Shown here: positions 27,656 through 37,440 of the stretch, one piece after another
How the letters are laid out: each line of letters opens with the position of its first letter
How positions within the stretch are numbered: the stretch's first letter is position 1
Assembly: GCF_003627055.1 (NCBI RefSeq)
Contig: NZ_CP032624.1
Span: 868,001-932,000 of the forward strand
Source: Gryllotalpicola protaetiae
GTDB lineage: Bacteria; Actinomycetota; Actinomycetes; Actinomycetales; Microbacteriaceae
Direction: 5' to 3'
DNA: 64,000 bases
The notes under the pieces: generated by a model
What the model was told of the DNA's origin: nothing
Database searches by the model: none
Seen by the model: the letters and a program-made list of their open reading frames with translations, nothing else
Translations under genes and position numbers: made by a program

Positions 27656-28321
27656 ATGGCGCAGCTGCTGATCCTGACATCCGCCCAGGATCAGGATGTG
27701 CTGCCGGCCCTGGGCCTGCTGAATCACCGCGCTCGTGTGCTTCCCGCCGAGGCGGCGTCTCTCGTGAACGCGCCGAGCTGCGACCTCATCTTCATCGACG
27801 CCCGGCGCGACCTGGTCGGCGCGAAGGCTCTCTGCAAGATCCTCTCGACGACCGGTTCACCGTCGCCCGTCCTGCTCATCGTCACCGAGGGCGGCCTGCC
27901 GGCGGTGAACGCCGACTGGGGCGTCGCCGACGTCGTCCTCGCCGATGCGGGCCCTGCGGAGGTCGACGCCCGCATCCGGCTCGCTCTGGACCGGCACTCG
28001 GTCGACTCCGCCTCGAGCAAGATCCAGACCTCCGGCGTCACGATCGACGAGGCCTCATACTCGGCCAAGGTGCACGGCCGCCCGCTCGACCTGACCTTCA
28101 AGGAGTTCGAGCTGCTGCGCTTCCTCGCCACCCACCCGAGCCGCGTGTTCACGCGCGAGCAGTTGCTGTCAGAGGTGTGGGGCTACGACTACTTCGGCGG
28201 CACCCGCACGGTCGACGTGCATGTGCGGCGCCTGCGGGCGAAGCTCGGTGAGAGCGAGTCGCTCATCGGCACCGTCCGCAACGTCGGCTACCGCTTCAAC
28301 GTCTTCGAAGACGGGCAGTGA
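27656..28321 (+). CDS. glnR: Nitrogen regulator GlnR (atypical OmpR-type response regulator)
   Basis: A 221-residue orphan regulator. The N-terminal receiver-like domain has the GlnR hallmarks ([51 protein letters not shown]); GlnR proteins dimerise without phosphorylation. The C-terminal winged helix ([19 protein letters not shown]) binds DNA upstream of nitrogen-assimilation genes. ATG at 27656 has GGAGG five bases upstream. mshD follows with a 4-bp overlap, the usual order in this group. Confidence 0.92.
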   Translation: MAQLLILTSAQDQDVLPALGLLNHRARVLPAEAASLVNAPSCDLIFIDARRDLVGAKALCKILSTTGSPSPVLLIVTEGGLPAVNADWGVADVVLADAGPAEVDARIRLALDRHSVDSASSKIQTSGVTIDEASYSAKVHGRPLDLTFKEFELLRFLATHPSRVFTREQLLSEVWGYDYFGGTRTVDVHVRRLRAKLGESESLIGTVRNVGYRFNVFEDGQ

Positions 28322-29223
28322 CCCGAGCGGCGATCGAACTGGTCGAGACGGATGCCTCGGCCGGCGCCGCACTTCTCGAGCCGTTCGACGAGCAGACGTC
28401 GTTCGACGTCGCGGCGGGGCGGCGGCGGCTCTTCGCACTGCGCACAACTCCTGACGAGGTGGCCGCAGGTAGCGCGGTTCTGGGCGGAGGGTCGCTCGAC
28501 CTCTTCGTCCATCAGGAGTTGCGCGCACGGGGGCTCGGCGGCGCGGCGGCCGCGGAACTGCTGAAGCGCGCCGGCGACGGGCCGCTGACGGCGTGGTCGC
28601 ACGGGGATCACCCCGCAGCGCGGGCGCTGGCTGTGCGGCTCGGGTTCGCGCGGGCGCGGACTCTGCTGCAGCTTCGGTCGCCGGTCGATGGCTTCGATCG
28701 GGCGACGCCCGCGAGGACGAACATCACCACTTTCCGCCCCGGCGACGACGACGCTGCATGGGTCGCCCTCAACGCCCGGGTCTTCGCGTGGCATGCCGAG
28801 CAGGGTGGCCTCACGCAGGCCGACCTCAAGCAACGTGAGGCCGAGCCCTGGTTCCGCGCCGACGACTTCCTGCTCGCCCGCGACGACGACGGCACGATGA
28901 TCGGCTACTGCTGGCTGAAGATCGAGCCCGATGAGCCGAGCCGGCGGAGCGCGGCGGCGGGTACGGCGCCTACAGCGGGCTCGCGCGGCGAGGACGCGCG
29001 AACAATGGCCACCGGCGAGATCTACGTGATCGGCGTCGCGCCCGAAGCGTCTGGCCGAGGTCTCGGCCGGACGCTCATGACCGCCGGGCTCACCCGCCTG
29101 CGCGAGCGCGGCTGCGCCGAGGCCGAGCTGTATGTCGAGGCGGACAACCACAACGCCGTGCACCTCTACCGCTCGCTCGGCTTCCGCGACCATCGCGTGC
29201 ACGTGCAGTACGCGCGCGCGTAA
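28318..29223 (+). CDS. mshD: Mycothiol synthase MshD (tandem GNAT acetyltransferase)
   Basis: A 301-residue protein with two GNAT domains. The first is weakly conserved; the second carries the acetyl-CoA loop ([15 protein letters not shown]) and the [17 protein letters not shown] end typical of MshD, which acetylates Cys-GlcN-Ins to finish mycothiol. Residues about 204-230, just before the acetyl-CoA loop strand, are a low-complexity Ser/Ala/Gly/Arg stretch not usual in the family. The GTG start overlaps the glnR stop by 4 bp. Confidence 0.9.
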   Translation: MTRAAIELVETDASAGAALLEPFDEQTSFDVAAGRRRLFALRTTPDEVAAGSAVLGGGSLDLFVHQELRARGLGGAAAAELLKRAGDGPLTAWSHGDHPAARALAVRLGFARARTLLQLRSPVDGFDRATPARTNITTFRPGDDDAAWVALNARVFAWHAEQGGLTQADLKQREAEPWFRADDFLLARDDDGTMIGYCWLKIEPDEPSRRSAAAGTAPTAGSRGEDARTMATGEIYVIGVAPEASGRGLGRTLMTAGLTRLRERGCAEAELYVEADNHNAVHLYRSLGFRDHRVHVQYARA

Positions 29224-29276
29224 TGAGATGACCTCGGATTCGTGGGTGCCGGGCACCTCGCGGCATCCTTGATCAC

Positions 29277-30113
29277 ATGCCCGCACGTACCCGAATCGCC
29301 GCACTCGCCCTCACCGCCGCCGCGGCGCTCGCCCTCACCGCCTGCTCGGCCGGCTCGAACTCGTCGAGCGGCGCCGACGGCTACGTCACGAAGGGCAAGC
29401 TGACCATCGCGACCTCGCAGCCGGCGTATGCGCCGTGGGTCGACGACAACAAGCCGGCGTCCGGCAAGGGCTTCGAGGCCGCAGTCGCCTACGCGGTCGC
29501 CGACAAGCTGGGCTTCTCGAAGTCCGACGTGACCTGGGTGCGCGACGACTTCGACAAGTCGATCGCGCCCGGCCCGAAGGACTTCGACCTCAACCTGCAG
29601 CAGTTCTCGATCACCGCCGAGCGCAAGAAGGCCGTCGACTTCTCGACGCCGTATTACACCACCAGCCAGGTCGTCATCACGACGGCCAAGAGCAAGGCGG
29701 CCGGCGCGACGAGTCTCGCCGACCTCAAAGGCGACCTGATCGGCGCCATGACCGGAACGACGAGCTACACCGACGCGGTCGCCGACATCGCCCCGAGCCA
29801 GCAGGTGCAGGTGTTCAACAGCAATGACGACGCCGTCGCCGCGCTCAAGGCCGGCCAGGTCGACGCCATCGTGGTCGACCTGCCCACCGGCTTCTACATC
29901 ACGGGCGCCGAGCTCGACAACGGCAAGATCGTCGGCCAGCTGCCCGCCGTGAAGGGCGACACGGGCGACCAGTTCGGCATCGTGCTGCCGAAGGGCAGCA
30001 AGCTGACCACGAAGGTGAGCGACGCGGTCGACGCCCTTCAGAAGGACGGCACCCTCGCCCAGCTCGAGCAGAAGTGGCTGAACAGCCAGGGCAACGCCCC
30101 GCTGCTCACGTGA
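29277..30113 (+). CDS. Polar amino-acid ABC transporter substrate-binding lipoprotein
   Basis: A 278-residue lipoprotein: signal peptide to about residue 23 with lipobox LTAC, then a periplasmic-binding-protein type 2 fold (KLTIATSQPAYAPWV, DLNLQQFSITAERKKAVDFSTPYY, GAMTGTTSY). This is the pattern of glutamate/glutamine/arginine binding proteins. It is first in a three-gene importer operon; the permease start overlaps its stop by 4 bp. The exact amino acid cannot be read from sequence. Confidence 0.92.
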   Translation: MPARTRIAALALTAAAALALTACSAGSNSSSGADGYVTKGKLTIATSQPAYAPWVDDNKPASGKGFEAAVAYAVADKLGFSKSDVTWVRDDFDKSIAPGPKDFDLNLQQFSITAERKKAVDFSTPYYTTSQVVITTAKSKAAGATSLADLKGDLIGAMTGTTSYTDAVADIAPSQQVQVFNSNDDAVAALKAGQVDAIVVDLPTGFYITGAELDNGKIVGQLPAVKGDTGDQFGIVLPKGSKLTTKVSDAVDALQKDGTLAQLEQKWLNSQGNAPLLT

Positions 30114-30952
30114 GCGCACCGTCTGCACTGGAGCTCGAGCGCCGCGCGTTCCGAGCCAGGCAGTCGCGCCGCTCGATCTGGATCAGTGTCGGCTCGACGC
30201 TGGTGTTCGCGGCTCTCGTGTGGGTCGGCATCGTCTCGACGCCGGGCTGGCATGCGGTGCAGCAGTCGTTCTTCGACCCTGCGCAGGCGTGGAAGTCCCT
30301 TCCGACGATCGTCGAGGGACTCTGGCTGAACCTCAGGGTCCTGTTCGCGAGCGCGGTGTGCGTGCTCGTGCTCAGCATCCTGCTCGCTGCGCTGCGCTCG
30401 CTGCGCGGCGCCGTGTTCTTCCCGATCCGTGCCGCGGTCGCGATCTACACCGACCTGTTCCGCGGGCTGCCGCTGCTGATCGTGCTCTACCTCGTCGGCT
30501 TCGGCATCCCCGCGCTGGGCTTCTTCCCGCGCATGCCCGCCGGGTTCTGGGGCACGGTCGCGCTCGTGATCACCTACACCGCGTATGTCAGCGAGGTGTT
30601 CCGCGCCGGCATCGACGCGGTGCACCCGTCGCAGCGGCTCGCCGCCCGCTCGCTCGGCCTCGGCTACTGGCAGACCCTGCGCCTCGTGGTGCTGCCTCAG
30701 GCGCTGCGGAAGGTGACGCCCGCGCTGATGAACGACTTCGTGTCGCTGCAGAAGGACGTCGGGCTGATCTCGGTGCTCGGCGCAGTCGACGCGGTGCGCG
30801 CGGCCCAGATCCAGGTGGCGCTGTCGTACAACTTCACGCCATACCTCGTCGCGGGGCTGTGCTTCGTGGTGCTTGCGGTGCCGATGATCCGGCTCACCGA
30901 CTGGTACTCGGCACGCATCGCACGCCGTGAACAGATGGGCAGCGTCGTATGA
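30110..30952 (+). CDS. Amino-acid ABC transporter permease
   Basis: A 280-residue membrane protein of the His/Glu/Gln/Arg permease family. About five to six spans follow a cytoplasmic N-terminus. The EAA-type loop is visible as AARSLGLGYWQTLRLVVLPQALR near residue 181, where the ATPase docks. It has GTGA and ATGA 4-bp overlaps with both neighbours. It probably works as a homodimer because no second permease is present. Confidence 0.92.
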   Translation: MSAPSALELERRAFRARQSRRSIWISVGSTLVFAALVWVGIVSTPGWHAVQQSFFDPAQAWKSLPTIVEGLWLNLRVLFASAVCVLVLSILLAALRSLRGAVFFPIRAAVAIYTDLFRGLPLLIVLYLVGFGIPALGFFPRMPAGFWGTVALVITYTAYVSEVFRAGIDAVHPSQRLAARSLGLGYWQTLRLVVLPQALRKVTPALMNDFVSLQKDVGLISVLGAVDAVRAAQIQVALSYNFTPYLVAGLCFVVLAVPMIRLTDWYSARIARREQMGSVV

Positions 30953-31683
30953 GCGCGCTGCTCGGGCTCACCGGCATCCGCAAGTCCTTCGGCGACCACG
31001 AGGTGCTCGCCGGCATCGACCTCGAGCTCGCCGCGCACGAGGTCGTCGCCCTCGTCGGCGCCAGCGGCTCGGGGAAGTCGACCCTGCTGCGCTGCGTCAA
31101 CCTGCTCGAGCGCATCGACGACGGCCGCATCGTTCTCGCCGGCGAGGACATCAGCGATCCGCGGGTCGTCGCCGACCGCGTGCGCGCCCGCATCGGCGTC
31201 GTGTTCCAGCACTACAACCTGTTCCCTCACCTGCGCGTCATCGACAACGTCACGCTGGCGGCGCGGCACGTGCACGGCATGTCGAAGGCGGATGCCGTGG
31301 CGAAGGGCCTCGCGTTGCTCGACCGCATCGGGCTGGGCGCCAAAGCCGGCGAATACCCCGACCGGCTCTCCGGTGGCCAGCAGCAGCGCGTCGCCATCGT
31401 GCGCGCGCTCGTGACCGACCCGGCGCTGCTGCTGCTCGACGAGATCACGAGCGCGCTCGACCCTGAGCTCGTCGGCGAGGTGCTCGACCTCGTGCGCTCC
31501 CTCAAGGAGCAGGGCGCCACGATTCTGATGGCGACGCATGAGATGGCGTTCGCCCGCGACGTCGCCGATCGGGTGGTGTTCCTCGACGCGGGCGCGATCG
31601 TCGAGCAGGCCGCCCCCGAGGCGTTCTTCGACCATCCGGAGCAGGAGCGCACACGCGCGTTCCTCTCCCGCGTGCGCGGGTGA
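30949..31683 (+). CDS. Amino-acid ABC transporter ATP-binding protein
   Basis: A 244-residue ATPase of the GlnQ type: Walker A GASGSGKST (about residues 37-45), Q-loop VVFQHYNLFPHL, signature LSGGQQQRV, Walker B LLLLDEITSALD and H-loop ATHEM. It powers the upstream permease. A nested palindrome follows the stop codon. The substrate is probably a polar amino acid, set by the first gene of the operon. Confidence 0.93.
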   Translation: MSALLGLTGIRKSFGDHEVLAGIDLELAAHEVVALVGASGSGKSTLLRCVNLLERIDDGRIVLAGEDISDPRVVADRVRARIGVVFQHYNLFPHLRVIDNVTLAARHVHGMSKADAVAKGLALLDRIGLGAKAGEYPDRLSGGQQQRVAIVRALVTDPALLLLDEITSALDPELVGEVLDLVRSLKEQGATILMATHEMAFARDVADRVVFLDAGAIVEQAAPEAFFDHPEQERTRAFLSRVRG

Positions 31684-31744
31684 AGCATCGCTTCCGCGGG
31701 TGAAGTTCCGCCCGCGGAAGCGCGCTTTCTCCCGCGCACGCGGG
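31667..31744 (+). terminator. Nested inverted repeats ending the amino-acid importer operon
   Basis: The outer arms CCCGCGTGCGCGGG (31667-31680, over the stop-codon end) and CCCGCGCACGCGGG (31731-31744) enclose an inner 11-bp stem GCTTCCGCGGG/CCCGCGGAAGC (31690-31721). Each outer arm is itself nearly palindromic, so alternative folds exist. It separates the importer from ppk1. Confidence 0.75.
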
Positions 31745-31758
31745 AGGGCGAGGCATCC

Positions 31759-31780
31759 GTTCACCTGGCGTTATCCGCTG
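31759..31780 (+). promoter_or_regulatory. Candidate PHO box and leaderless promoter of ppk1
   Basis: Two adjacent 11-bp units, GTTCACCTGGC (31759-31769) and GTTATCCGCTG (31770-31780), match the PHO-box format. A TAAAGAT -10 box (31784-31790) follows immediately and ends seven bases before the ATG. The boxes sit at the -35 position, as expected for PhoP/RegX3 activation, and the transcript is likely leaderless. Confidence 0.65.
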
Positions 31781-31797
31781 GTGTAAAGATAGGGCGC

Positions 31798-33972
31798 ATG
31801 GATGGCGAGAACACCCTGGTCGACGACACGCTCGGGACGGACAACCTCGATGACGACTTCGAGCCGTGGAACCCGGACTCCGACCCCTCGCTTCCGCGCG
31901 ACCGCTACATCGACCGCGAGTTGAGCTGGTTGGCGTTCAACCAGCGCGTGCTCGAGCTCGCCGAGGACCCGAAGCTGCCGTTGCTCGAACGCACCAACTT
32001 CCTCGCGATCTTCGCGAGCAACCTCGATGAGTTCTTCATGGTGCGCGTCGCCGGCCTCAAGCGCCGCATCATGACCGGCCTCGCGGTGCCGACCAACACG
32101 GGGAAGGCCCCGGTCGACGTGCTCGCGGACGTCTCGGCGAAGGCGCATGAGCTGCAGCTGCGGCATGCGAAGGCCTTCCAGGAGATCGGTGCCGCGCTGC
32201 GCGCCAAGGGCATCACGCTCGCCTCGTGGGACGAGCTCTCCGAGGAAGAGCGCGCACCACTGCGCGAGCTCTACGCGAACCAGATCTTCCCGGTGCTGAT
32301 GCCGCTCGCCGTCGACCCGGCGCACCCGTTCCCGTACATCTCGGGCCTGTCGCTGAACCTCGCCGTTCGCGTGCGGAACGCGAAGACGAAGAAGGAGCAG
32401 TTCGCACGTCTCAAGGTGCCGACAGTGCTCCCGCGCTTCGTGCGCATCGACGGCGGCGGCTCGGACAAGATCCGCTACATCCTGCTCGAGGATCTCATCG
32501 CGAACCAGCTCGACGAGCTGTTCGCCGGGATGGAGGTCGTCGAACACCACGTCTTCCGTGTCACGCGCAATGAAGACGTCGAGATCGACGAAGACGAGAC
32601 CGAGAACCTGATCCAGGCTCTTGAGAAGGAGCTGCTTCGTCGCCGCTTCGGGCCGCCCATCCGCCTCGAGGTCACGGAGGACATGGACCCCGTGACGCTC
32701 GACCTGCTGGTGCGCGAGCTCGACGTCACCGATCAGGAGATCTACCGGCTGCCCGGGCCGCTCGATCTGCGCGCGCTCTTCGACCTCGGGCGCATCGACC
32801 GGCCCGAGCTCAAGTACCCGCCGCACGTTCCCGTGACGGCCGCGCAGCTGCAGCCGAGCGAGCCGAACGCCAAGCCCGACATCTTCGCCGCCCTGCGCCG
32901 TCAGGACGTGATGGTGCACCACCCGTACGAGTCGTTCGCGACCAGCGTGCAGGCATTCCTCGAGCAGGCGGCGCGCGACCCCAACGTGCTCGCCATCAAG
33001 CAGACCCTGTACCGCACGAGCGGCGACAGCCCGATCGTCGAGGCCCTCATCGACGCGGCCGAGGCCGGCAAGCAGGTGCTGGCCCTCGTCGAGATCAAGG
33101 CGCGCTTCGACGAGCAGAACAACATCGAGTGGGCGCGCAAGCTCGAGAAGTCCGGCGTGCACGTCGTCTACGGCCTGGTCGGCCTCAAGACGCACTGCAA
33201 GCTCGCGCTCGTCATCCGCCAGGAGGGCGGCCGGCTCAAGCACTACAGCCATGTCGGCACGGGCAACTACAACCCGAAGACGAGCCGCATCTACGAGGAC
33301 CTCGGCCTGTTCACCTCCGACGACCAGGTCGGCAAGGACCTCACCAGGCTCTTCAACGAGCTGTCGGGCTACGCCATCGAGAAGAAGTTCAAGCGGCTGC
33401 TCGTCGCGCCGCTGCATCTGCGCAAGGGGCTGCTCAAGGCGATCGCGCAGGAGACCAAGAACGCGCAGGCGGGGAAGCCGGCAGGCATCCGCATCAAGGT
33501 CAACTCGATGGTCGACGAGGCCATCATCGACGCCCTGTATCAGGCCAGCAGGGCGGGCGTGCCCGTCGACATCTGGGTGCGCGGCATCTGCGGCCTCAAG
33601 GCCGGGCAGGAGGGGTACAGCGAGAACATCCGCGTGCGCTCGATCCTCGGCCGCTACCTCGAGCACTCGCGCATCTTCAGCTTCGTGAACAACGGCGACC
33701 CGCTCGTCTACATCGGCAGCGCCGACATGATGCACCGCAACCTCGACCGCCGCATCGAGGCGCTGGTGCGGCTGACGAAGCCCGAGCACATCCAGGAGCT
33801 CTCTGACAACTTCGATCTGGCGATGAGCAACGAGACGTCGTCATGGGAGCTCGAGTCCGACGGGTCGTGGGCGAGGCACGCGGTCGACGAGTCCGGTGCG
33901 CCGCTCGTCGACCTGCAGAACCGCCTCATGTACCAGATCTCGCACCGTCCGCGTGCGGCAGTGCGCCTGTGA
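31798..33972 (+). CDS. ppk1: Polyphosphate kinase 1
   Basis: A 724-residue enzyme that makes inorganic polyphosphate from ATP. The N-terminal helical domain has [18 protein letters not shown], and the catalytic domain has the phospho-acceptor His485 in the SHVGTGNYN motif plus [10 protein letters not shown]. An acidic N-terminal extension (first ~40 residues) is common in Actinobacteria. A PHO-box-like repeat precedes it, and a Nudix/SixA gene follows with a 4-bp overlap. The length is normal. Confidence 0.95.
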   Translation: MDGENTLVDDTLGTDNLDDDFEPWNPDSDPSLPRDRYIDRELSWLAFNQRVLELAEDPKLPLLERTNFLAIFASNLDEFFMVRVAGLKRRIMTGLAVPTNTGKAPVDVLADVSAKAHELQLRHAKAFQEIGAALRAKGITLASWDELSEEERAPLRELYANQIFPVLMPLAVDPAHPFPYISGLSLNLAVRVRNAKTKKEQFARLKVPTVLPRFVRIDGGGSDKIRYILLEDLIANQLDELFAGMEVVEHHVFRVTRNEDVEIDEDETENLIQALEKELLRRRFGPPIRLEVTEDMDPVTLDLLVRELDVTDQEIYRLPGPLDLRALFDLGRIDRPELKYPPHVPVTAAQLQPSEPNAKPDIFAALRRQDVMVHHPYESFATSVQAFLEQAARDPNVLAIKQTLYRTSGDSPIVEALIDAAEAGKQVLALVEIKARFDEQNNIEWARKLEKSGVHVVYGLVGLKTHCKLALVIRQEGGRLKHYSHVGTGNYNPKTSRIYEDLGLFTSDDQVGKDLTRLFNELSGYAIEKKFKRLLVAPLHLRKGLLKAIAQETKNAQAGKPAGIRIKVNSMVDEAIIDALYQASRAGVPVDIWVRGICGLKAGQEGYSENIRVRSILGRYLEHSRIFSFVNNGDPLVYIGSADMMHRNLDRRIEALVRLTKPEHIQELSDNFDLAMSNETSSWELESDGSWARHAVDESGAPLVDLQNRLMYQISHRPRAAVRL

Positions 33973-34904
33973 CGGACGGAGTCGTACTTGCCGCCGGAGC
34001 GGTGTGCTGGCGGATCGTGGACGGCGACGTCCGTGTGCTCGTCATCCACCGTCCCCGCTACGACGACCTGACTCTGCCCAAGGGCAAGGTCGACCCGGGC
34101 GAGACGTTGCCGCAGACCGCCGTACGCGAGGTGCGCGAGGAGACCGGGCTGACGGTCACGCTCGGGGTTCCGCTGTCGCAGACGCGCTACACGATCGCGA
34201 GCGGCCGCGAGAAGGTCGTGCACTACTGGACGGCTGAGGTGACGGATGCCGCGGTGAGGGCATCTCGGTTCCGCCCGAATTCCGAGGTGGATGCCGCGCA
34301 CTGGATGCCCCTCTCGAAAGCCAAGGTCGCGCTCAGCTACGAGCACGACATCCGCCTGCTCGAGGAGTTCGCGACACTGCACGAGCGCGCGGGCGGCTCG
34401 AGCTTCGGGGTCATCGTGCTGCGGCACGCGAAGGCGCTGGGGCGCAGTGAATGGGGCGGCGTCGACGAGAAGCGGCCGCTTGCGGCGCGCGGGGTGCTGC
34501 AGGCGCAGCGCATCGTGCCGACCGTTCGCGCCTGGAGCCCGCGCCGCATCCTCACCTCTCCGGCCGTGCGCTGCGCCTCGACCGTCGCGCCGCTCGCGCG
34601 AGCACTCGACCGCAAACCGCGCTACGAGCCGGGAGTGAGCCAGGACGCCTGGGACGACGGCCTGTCGACCGTGCCCGAGGTCGTGGCGAAGCGCATCGTG
34701 TCGGGGCGGACGGCCGTGCTGTGCAGCCACAGACCCGTTCTGCCCGACATCCTGCGGGAGTTCGCCCTCGCCACGGGAACGCCCATGACCTGGCAGCTGC
34801 GCGAGGCCGCGGTGCTCGAGCCCGCCGCGTTCACGATCGTGCATCTCTCCGTGCTGCACCCGACGGCCGGAATCCTCGCGGTGGAGACCCACAGCCCGCT
34901 GTAG
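33969..34904 (+). CDS. Nudix hydrolase / SixA-type phosphatase fusion (MutT1-like)
   Basis: A 311-residue two-domain protein. The N-terminal Nudix domain has the box [23 protein letters not shown]-like core (residues ~39-60), with E-x-R-E-E. The C-terminal histidine-phosphatase domain has RHAK near residue 146 and a later CSHRP. The same architecture is seen in mycobacterial MutT1, which hydrolyses oxidised nucleotides and diadenosine polyphosphates. The GTG start overlaps the ppk1 stop by 4 bp, so it is co-transcribed with polyphosphate synthesis. Confidence 0.88.
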   Translation: MTDGVVLAAGAVCWRIVDGDVRVLVIHRPRYDDLTLPKGKVDPGETLPQTAVREVREETGLTVTLGVPLSQTRYTIASGREKVVHYWTAEVTDAAVRASRFRPNSEVDAAHWMPLSKAKVALSYEHDIRLLEEFATLHERAGGSSFGVIVLRHAKALGRSEWGGVDEKRPLAARGVLQAQRIVPTVRAWSPRRILTSPAVRCASTVAPLARALDRKPRYEPGVSQDAWDDGLSTVPEVVAKRIVSGRTAVLCSHRPVLPDILREFALATGTPMTWQLREAAVLEPAAFTIVHLSVLHPTAGILAVETHSPL

Positions 34905-34916
34905 CGCGCGGGCGGC

Positions 34917-34949
34917 GTTTCACGCTCGTTCACCCCCCGTTCACCCTCG
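34917..34949 (+). promoter_or_regulatory. Three-unit PHO box upstream of pstS
   Basis: Three contiguous 11-bp units: GTTTCACGCTC (34917-34927), GTTCACCCCCC (34928-34938) and GTTCACCCTCG (34939-34949). The exact 11-bp period and GTTCACC core are those of actinobacterial PhoP/RegX3 sites. It lies about 127 bp before the pstS start, so RegX3 probably activates pstSCAB here. Confidence 0.82.
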
Positions 34950-35075
34950 CGGAAGAGGTTGGTCAAACGCCGCCCTTAGCGTCGCCTGCGGGTCAGCACC
35001 GACCCATGCCCCGCGCGTACCCGAACTTCTCGTTTCTCGCGCGCGGCGGCTGAAATCCATTCCGAAGGGAACACA

Positions 35076-36212
35076 GTGAAGCTCAAGAACGTGGCGGCTG
35101 CGGGCGCTCTCGCCCTTGCTACCGCTCTCGCGCTCTCAGCCTGCGGCAGCAACGACAACGGCAGCAGCCCCAGCGACACCTCGACGAAGTCCCCGGCCGC
35201 GGCCGGCCCGACCATCGACCCGTCGCTCTCGGGCACCATCACCGCTGGTGGCTCGTCGGCTCAGGCCAACGCGCAGAAGGCATGGACGGCCGCGTTCACC
35301 GCTCAGGCGGCCGGCGTCAAGATCAACTACGACGGCTCGCAGGGCTCCGGCGGCGGCGTCACCAACTGGCTCGGCGGCTCGTACGACTTCGCGGGCACCG
35401 ACTCGGCGCTGAGCTCCGACCAGTTCACCCAGGCGCAGACCACCTGCGGCGCCGACGGCGGTCTGAACATCCCCGTGTACCTCTCCGGCGTCGCGGTCAT
35501 CTACAAGCTTCCGAACGACCCGAAGGTCAACCTGAGCGGATCGGTCATCGCCCAGATCTTCAACGGCAAGATCACCAACTGGAACGACCAGGCCATCGCG
35601 GCGCTCAACTCGGGCACCACGCTGCCGAACCTGCCGATCTCGGTCGTGCACCGCTCCGACGGCTCGGGCACCACGAACAACTTCACCAACTACCTGAACC
35701 AGATCGCCCCCAGCGACTGGACGACGCCGGCCAACAACGCATGGCCGAACAGCGTCGGCTCCGGGCAGCAGGGCGGCTCGGGTGTCGTGAACACGGTCGA
35801 GGCCGGTAGCGGCACGATCGGCTACGCGGACCAGAGCTCGATCGGCTCCGCGACCAAGGCGAGCATCCAGGCCGGCACCTCGGGCAGCACCTTCGTCGCC
35901 TACTCGGCCGCCGCAGCGACCAAGGCCTTCGACTCCGCCGCCAAGGATGCCGCACAGGGCACCGGCGACCTGACGAAGAAGCTCGACTACACCGCGATCA
36001 CGGGTGCCGACGAGTACCCGATCCCGCTGCTCTCCTACGATGTCCTCTGCAAGAGCTTCAAGGACTCGACGCAGGGCAAGCTGACCGCGGCCTACATCGG
36101 CTTCATCGGCAGCAAGGTCGGCCAGGAGGTCGGCGAGAAGAACGCGGGCGCCGCGGCTCTGCCTGAGAGCATCCAGACCGAGATCGCCAAGACGATCGCA
36201 CTGGTCAAGTAA
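35076..36212 (+). CDS. pstS: Phosphate-binding lipoprotein PstS
   Basis: A 378-residue lipoprotein: signal peptide with lipobox LSAC near residue 24, a Ser/Asn-rich linker, then the phosphate-binding fold (ITAGGSSAQANAQKAWTAAF, DYAFAGTDSALS-like loop, VHRSDGSGTTNNFTNYL, with Ser/Asp/Arg/Thr ligands of bound phosphate). It captures phosphate for PstCAB. GAAGGGA precedes the GTG start. It is regulated by the upstream three-unit PHO box; a hairpin separates it from pstC. Confidence 0.95.
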   Translation: MKLKNVAAAGALALATALALSACGSNDNGSSPSDTSTKSPAAAGPTIDPSLSGTITAGGSSAQANAQKAWTAAFTAQAAGVKINYDGSQGSGGGVTNWLGGSYDFAGTDSALSSDQFTQAQTTCGADGGLNIPVYLSGVAVIYKLPNDPKVNLSGSVIAQIFNGKITNWNDQAIAALNSGTTLPNLPISVVHRSDGSGTTNNFTNYLNQIAPSDWTTPANNAWPNSVGSGQQGGSGVVNTVEAGSGTIGYADQSSIGSATKASIQAGTSGSTFVAYSAAAATKAFDSAAKDAAQGTGDLTKKLDYTAITGADEYPIPLLSYDVLCKSFKDSTQGKLTAAYIGFIGSKVGQEVGEKNAGAAALPESIQTEIAKTIALVK

Positions 36213-36229
36213 GACAGCACCACCCACAT

Positions 36230-36267
36230 GCGACGGTCGGGCTATCAACTGGTAGCCCGGCCGTCGC
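36230..36267 (+). terminator. Intercistronic hairpin between pstS and pstC
   Basis: A 15-bp stem with one mismatch (36230-36244 with 36253-36267) and an 8-nt loop, with no T-run. It probably causes partial termination or 3'-end protection, which would give more pstS than pstCAB mRNA. Confidence 0.65.
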
Positions 36268-36321
36268 ACAATGAAGCGACACCCACGATCCCCCACATCG
36301 ACGAGGAACGAGACGCATCCC

Positions 36322-37440
36322 GTGACTGAGTCAACCGCCGCAGCTCCCTCGCGTCGGATCGTCGCCAAGGCCAGGCCCAGCGACCGCATCTTCAAGTTCC
36401 TGAGCACCGGCTCGGCCACCCTGATCATCGTGATCCTGGCCGGCGTCGCGCTGTTCCTCATCATCAAGTCCGCGCCGGCGATCACCGCCAGCTGGACGAC
36501 GGGCGACCTCGCCGAGGGCACGACAGCACATCACTCGAGCTTCTGGAGCTACACGGCTCCGCTGATCTGGGGCACGCTCTGGGTCTCGCTGCTCGGCCTG
36601 CTCATGGGCGCCCCGGTCGCGATCGGCATCGCCCTCTTCATCTCGCACTACGCGCCGCGCAGCGTCGCCGGCGTGCTCGCCTACCTGGTCGACCTGCTCG
36701 CCGCCGTGCCGTCGATCATCTTCGGCCTCTGGGGCATCTTCACGATCCGCAAGTTCCTGCTGCCGTTCCAGGCATGGCTGAACCACCACGTCGGCTGGTT
36801 CCCTCTGTTCGGCGGCGACCTCAGCACGACGGGCTCGACGGCATTCGCCGGCGGCGTGGTGCTCGCGGTCATGATCCTTCCGATCATCACCTCAATCACC
36901 CGCGAGATCTTCCTGCAGACCCCGCGCCTCCACGAAGAGGCCGCACTCGCCCTCGGCGCGACGAAGTGGGAGACCGTGCGGCTCGCCGTCTTCCCGTATG
37001 CGCGCAGCGGCATGCTCAGCGCGATCCTGCTCGGACTCGGCCGCGCCCTCGGCGAGACGATGGCCATCGCGCTCATCATGTCTCCGACGATCGGCTTCTT
37101 CCTCAACTGGTTCACCGACAACCGGAACTCGCAGACCATCGCGGCGAACATCGCCCTGAACTTCCCCGAGTCGAACCAGCTTCAGCGCGAGGCGCTGATC
37201 GGTACGGGTCTTGCGCTGTTCGTGATCTCCCTGGTCGTGAACTTCGCTGCGCGCTTCATCATCGGCCGCACCGGCAAGTCGGGTGGCGGCAAGAAGGTCA
37301 AGCGGCTGCCCCCGACGAATCCGTCGACCATGCTCGCCCTCGATGACGCCGAGAGCCCGCTGGCGGCCCTTCACCCCCACGCGTCGTCTGCTCACCCTGA
37401 AGGCCTGAAGCCGAGCCAACCCGAAGGACCGCGTTCATGA
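36322..37440 (+). CDS. pstC: Phosphate ABC transporter permease PstC
   Basis: A 372-residue membrane protein with about six spans and the EAA loop (HEEAALALGATKWETVRLAVFPYA). It forms the phosphate channel with PstA. GTG at 36322 is preferred because homology begins near TESTAAAPSRR; a longer ATG frame from 36271 would overlap the intercistronic hairpin. The C-terminal ~45 residues form a Lys- and Pro-rich cytoplasmic tail. Its stop overlaps pstA by 4 bp. Confidence 0.93.
   Translation: MTESTAAAPSRRIVAKARPSDRIFKFLSTGSATLIIVILAGVALFLIIKSAPAITASWTTGDLAEGTTAHHSSFWSYTAPLIWGTLWVSLLGLLMGAPVAIGIALFISHYAPRSVAGVLAYLVDLLAAVPSIIFGLWGIFTIRKFLLPFQAWLNHHVGWFPLFGGDLSTTGSTAFAGGVVLAVMILPIITSITREIFLQTPRLHEEAALALGATKWETVRLAVFPYARSGMLSAILLGLGRALGETMAIALIMSPTIGFFLNWFTDNRNSQTIAANIALNFPESNQLQREALIGTGLALFVISLVVNFAARFIIGRTGKSGGGKKVKRLPPTNPSTMLALDDAESPLAALHPHASSAHPEGLKPSQPEGPRS

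Noticed and set aside
31771-33789. 672-codon minus-strand frame opposite ppk1
   Set aside because: It is a shadow of ppk1, whose catalytic His motif is intact.
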